Of a stretch of 8,942 nucleotides of DNA, positions 6,898-8,942 are shown one piece after another. Below the pieces are notes generated by a model. That model saw only the letters and a program-made list of their open reading frames with translations, ran no database searches and was not told the origin of the DNA. The position numbers and the translations under genes are program-made. This DNA comes from an uncultured Chloroflexota bacterium (GTDB lineage: Bacteria > Chloroflexota > Limnocylindria > Limnocylindrales > Limnocylindraceae): assembly GCA_903847005.1 (NCBI GenBank), contig CAINCM010000156.1:1-8942 (forward strand), read 5' to 3'. How positions within the stretch are numbered: position 1 is the stretch's first letter; each line of letters opens with the position of its first letter.

Positions 6898-7576
6898 CGA
6901 GCGGGCGGCGGCACTCGCCGCGCTCGCACGGGAGATCGAGGCGTGCCGCGCATGCCCTCTCGGTGCAACACGCACGAAGAGCGTTCCCGGGGAGGGGAGC
7001 GCGAACGCCGAGCTCCTATTTGTTGGAGAAGCCCCTGGCGCAAGCGAAGACGAGGCCGGGCGACCGTTTGTTGGAGCCGCTGGGAAACTGCTGGACATGC
7101 TCCTTGGGCTCGCAGGGTCAGCGCGTGAGGAGGTCTTTGTGTTGAACGTGGTCAAGTGTCGTCCGCCGGATAACCGAGACCCGCATCCTGAAGAGATCGC
7201 CGCGTGCGCACCATTCCTGCAGCGTCAGCTCTCCCTCCTGAGCCCGGTGATGGTCGCCCCGCTCGGCCGTCACGCCCTACGTTCGTTTGCGCCTACGGCG
7301 AAGATCTCCGCGGCCCACGGTCGCCCATTCGCCGACGGAGAGAATCTGCCCCTTGGGGCGACCCTGTTTCCGCTCTACCATCCAGCCGCCGCCCTCCACA
7401 ACGGAGCGCTGCGTCCAACGCTCGAGAGGGACATGGGGGCGCTGTTTCGGGCGCTTCCAGCGGCACGGGCTGGCTGGGCCGCCGCTCGCGGAGAAGCCGA
7501 GGAGGCTACGCTGTTGGCGCACAAGCCTTCGGCGGAGCAGGGTCAGCTCCGCCTCTTTGAAAGCGAGGCCGAATGA
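6890..7576 (+). CDS. Type-4 (family 4, [4Fe-4S]) uracil-DNA glycosylase
   Basis: This enzyme excises uracil from DNA to start base-excision repair of deaminated cytosine. The 228-residue product starts at GTG 6890, which overlaps the asd stop and has GGGGAA (6875-6880) nine bases upstream. Starting at the ATG 6830 would add 20 residues translated from within asd. Four cysteines fit the Fe-S cluster pattern: C19 and C22 (CRAC), then C90 (VVKCRPPDNR) and C106. GEAPGASEDEAGRPFVGAAG (46-65) is the uracil-pocket motif of family 4, and YHPAAAL (163-169) is the second active-site motif. The tail beyond about residue 190 is family-variable and contains QLRLF (219-223), which resembles a beta-clamp-binding peptide. 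The gene lies between asd and rnj and probably belongs to the same transcript. Confidence 0.92.
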   Translation: MVDERAAALAALAREIEACRACPLGATRTKSVPGEGSANAELLFVGEAPGASEDEAGRPFVGAAGKLLDMLLGLAGSAREEVFVLNVVKCRPPDNRDPHPEEIAACAPFLQRQLSLLSPVMVAPLGRHALRSFAPTAKISAAHGRPFADGENLPLGATLFPLYHPAAALHNGALRPTLERDMGALFRALPAARAGWAAARGEAEEATLLAHKPSAEQGQLRLFESEAE

Positions 7577-8942
7577 GACATTCAGGCTCCAGACCTTCGA
7601 GGCAGCGTCCAGCTGCCCGTCCGCAAGGTCCCGCGCATCGGCGCCCGGCGACTCGGCCTGCCACAGCTGCTCCACGGTCTGCCCTGCGGGCCGCTCATGG
7701 GCGACGTCCAGACCGAGCCACCCCGAGCGGTCCACCGCTTCGACTCATTCCGCTCGGCGGCATGGGGGAGATCGGAAAGAACCTCTATCTCTACGAATAC
7801 CAAGAGACGATCATCCTGGTCGACTGCGGTCTCGCCTTCCCAGACGAGACGACGCTCGGCGTGGACATCATCATCCCAGACATCACCTACCTCCGAGAGC
7901 GAAAGAGCGCGGTCAAGGCGGTACTTATCACGCACGGGCACGAGGACCACGTTGGTGCGCTGCCGCACATCCTCCCTGACCTGCCCGGCGTCCCTGTCTA
8001 CGCAAGCACGCTGGCGCGTGGCCTCCTCGTCAACAAGCTGAAGGAACACAAGATCACTGCGAATCCGCTCCGCGCCCTGGATCCGGGCGACCAGGTCGAA
8101 ATCGGTCCGTTTGTCATCGAACCCTTCCGTGTCGGCCACTCGATTCCAGATGCGATGGGCTATGCCGTCCATACGCCGGTTGGCACGGTCGTGCACACAG
8201 GAGACTTCAAATTCGACCAGACGCCTGCAGACGGGAAGGCGGCAGATTTTGCGATCTTGGCGCGCCTCGGAGCCCAAGGGGTTCTGGCGCTCGTCTCCGA
8301 CAGCACCCGCGCGGAGGCACCCGGATACACGCCGAGCGAACAGGTCGTTGGGCAGGCATTCAAGTCGATCATGAGCGAGGCACCGGGTCGTGTCATCGTG
8401 GCAACGTTCGCTTCGAATATCGCGCGCATCCAACAGGTGCTCGACGCGGCCGGAGAGTTCCGCCGCAAGGTTGCTGTGGTCGGGCGCTCGATGGAACAGA
8501 ACGTAAAGATCGCTCGAGACCTCGGCTATCTCACGTTTCCGACGCCTCTGATCGCCAAGGAGGAGATCGGGCGTCGAAGCAAGGAACCGATTGTCATCGC
8601 AACGACGGGCGCGCAAGGTGAGCCGATGGCGGGTCTCGCAAAGATGGCAAACGGTGAGCATCGAAACGTGGAGATTCAGAACGGCGACACGGTGATCGTC
8701 TCTGCGTCGCCGATTCCGGGAAACGAAGAGGCGGTAGGTCGGACGATCGATAACCTTTTCAAGTCTGGAGCGAACGTGATCTACCACTCGATCGCCCAGG
8801 TCCACGTCTCCGGTCACGCTTCGCAAGAGGAGCTCAAGATGATGCTCGCCCTCACCAAGCCAAAGCACTTCGTTCCGATGCACGGTGAGATGCGCATGCA
8901 GGTAGCGCACGGACGGCTTGCGATGCAGATGGGAGTGAGCCC
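7573..8942 (+). CDS. rnj: Ribonuclease J, 3' partial, with a basic N-terminal extension
   Basis: RNase J is a metallo-beta-lactamase/beta-CASP nuclease with 5'-3' exonuclease and endonuclease activity on mRNA and rRNA precursors. The frame runs from ATG 7573, overlapping the glycosylase stop as ATGA, to the window edge: 456 complete codons, with perhaps 100-150 more missing. After the tail, residues 58-70 (LIPLGGMGEIGKN) begin the family fold. The zinc ligands are in THGHEDHVG (120-128), followed by GHSIPDAMG (188-196) and HTGDFKFD (208-215). The beta-CASP domain has SDSTRAEAPG and TFASNIARIQQ (278-288), then HVSGHAS (411-417) and PMHGE (435-439). No ATG, GTG or TTG codon exists in frame between 7573 and the conserved core, except the ATG inside the LGGMGEIG motif, so the extension is probably real. 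It has about 14 Arg and 11 Pro in 57 residues. Confidence 0.94.
   Translation, partial: MRHSGSRPSRQRPAARPQGPAHRRPATRPATAAPRSALRAAHGRRPDRATPSGPPLRLIPLGGMGEIGKNLYLYEYQETIILVDCGLAFPDETTLGVDIIIPDITYLRERKSAVKAVLITHGHEDHVGALPHILPDLPGVPVYASTLARGLLVNKLKEHKITANPLRALDPGDQVEIGPFVIEPFRVGHSIPDAMGYAVHTPVGTVVHTGDFKFDQTPADGKAADFAILARLGAQGVLALVSDSTRAEAPGYTPSEQVVGQAFKSIMSEAPGRVIVATFASNIARIQQVLDAAGEFRRKVAVVGRSMEQNVKIARDLGYLTFPTPLIAKEEIGRRSKEPIVIATTGAQGEPMAGLAKMANGEHRNVEIQNGDTVIVSASPIPGNEEAVGRTIDNLFKSGANVIYHSIAQVHVSGHASQEELKMMLALTKPKHFVPMHGEMRMQVAHGRLAMQMGVS

Noticed and set aside
7582..8910. Long open frame on the - strand (442 codons)
   Set aside because: It is fully antisense to rnj, whose + strand frame shows every RNase J motif. 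Such long antisense frames are common opposite GC-rich genes, and the translation is low-complexity and Arg/Asp-rich.
1..8942. Mobile elements, CRISPR arrays, tRNA or rRNA genes
   Set aside because: I saw no transposase, integrase, spaced direct repeats, terminal repeats or RNA gene. Coding density is almost complete and the longest gap is 76 nt or so.

Overview
The window is a dense, GC-rich bacterial chromosomal segment with every gene on the + strand. It carries two housekeeping blocks and no mobile elements, phage genes, CRISPR arrays, tRNAs or rRNAs. Gene order, together with an RNase J gene and a type-4 [4Fe-4S] uracil-DNA glycosylase, suggests a deep-branching, non-proteobacterial lineage of the Terrabacteria kind. 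Chloroflexota or a relative is my best guess, but this rests on general impression rather than a diagnostic marker.

Block 1 (1-5747) is the classic translation / RNA-metabolism cluster: nrnA (5' end cut by the window), truB, a ribF-like gene, rpsO and pnp. The first three genes are tightly packed, with a 2-nt gap and then a TTGA stop/start overlap. A 76-nt leader precedes rpsO and a 72-nt spacer with two hairpins precedes pnp. Several starts are non-ATG: GTG for truB, TTG for ribF and TTG for rpsO.

Block 2 (about 5783-8942) starts after a 14-bp hairpin and a -10-like box. Its genes are asd, a type-4 uracil-DNA glycosylase gene and rnj (3' end cut by the window), chained by overlapping stop and start codons. 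The asd transcript looks leaderless.

The standout feature is pnp. The predicted polyribonucleotide phosphorylase is 864 residues instead of about 700-750, because a complete DnaQ-like DEDDh 3'-5' exonuclease domain (about residues 251-415) sits inside its alpha-helical domain. Both active sites look intact, so a phosphorolytic and a hydrolytic 3' exonuclease would be joined in one chain. With NrnA (short oligonucleotides) and RNase J (5' exo- and endonuclease), the window holds RNA-degrading enzymes for several stages of decay, next to the ribosomal protein S15 gene.

Other points of interest are a RibF that keeps its FAD synthetase half but lacks the riboflavin kinase signature, a uracil-DNA glycosylase ending in a sliding-clamp-binding-like QLRLF peptide, and an RNase J with an Arg/Pro-rich N-terminal tail of about 57 residues.
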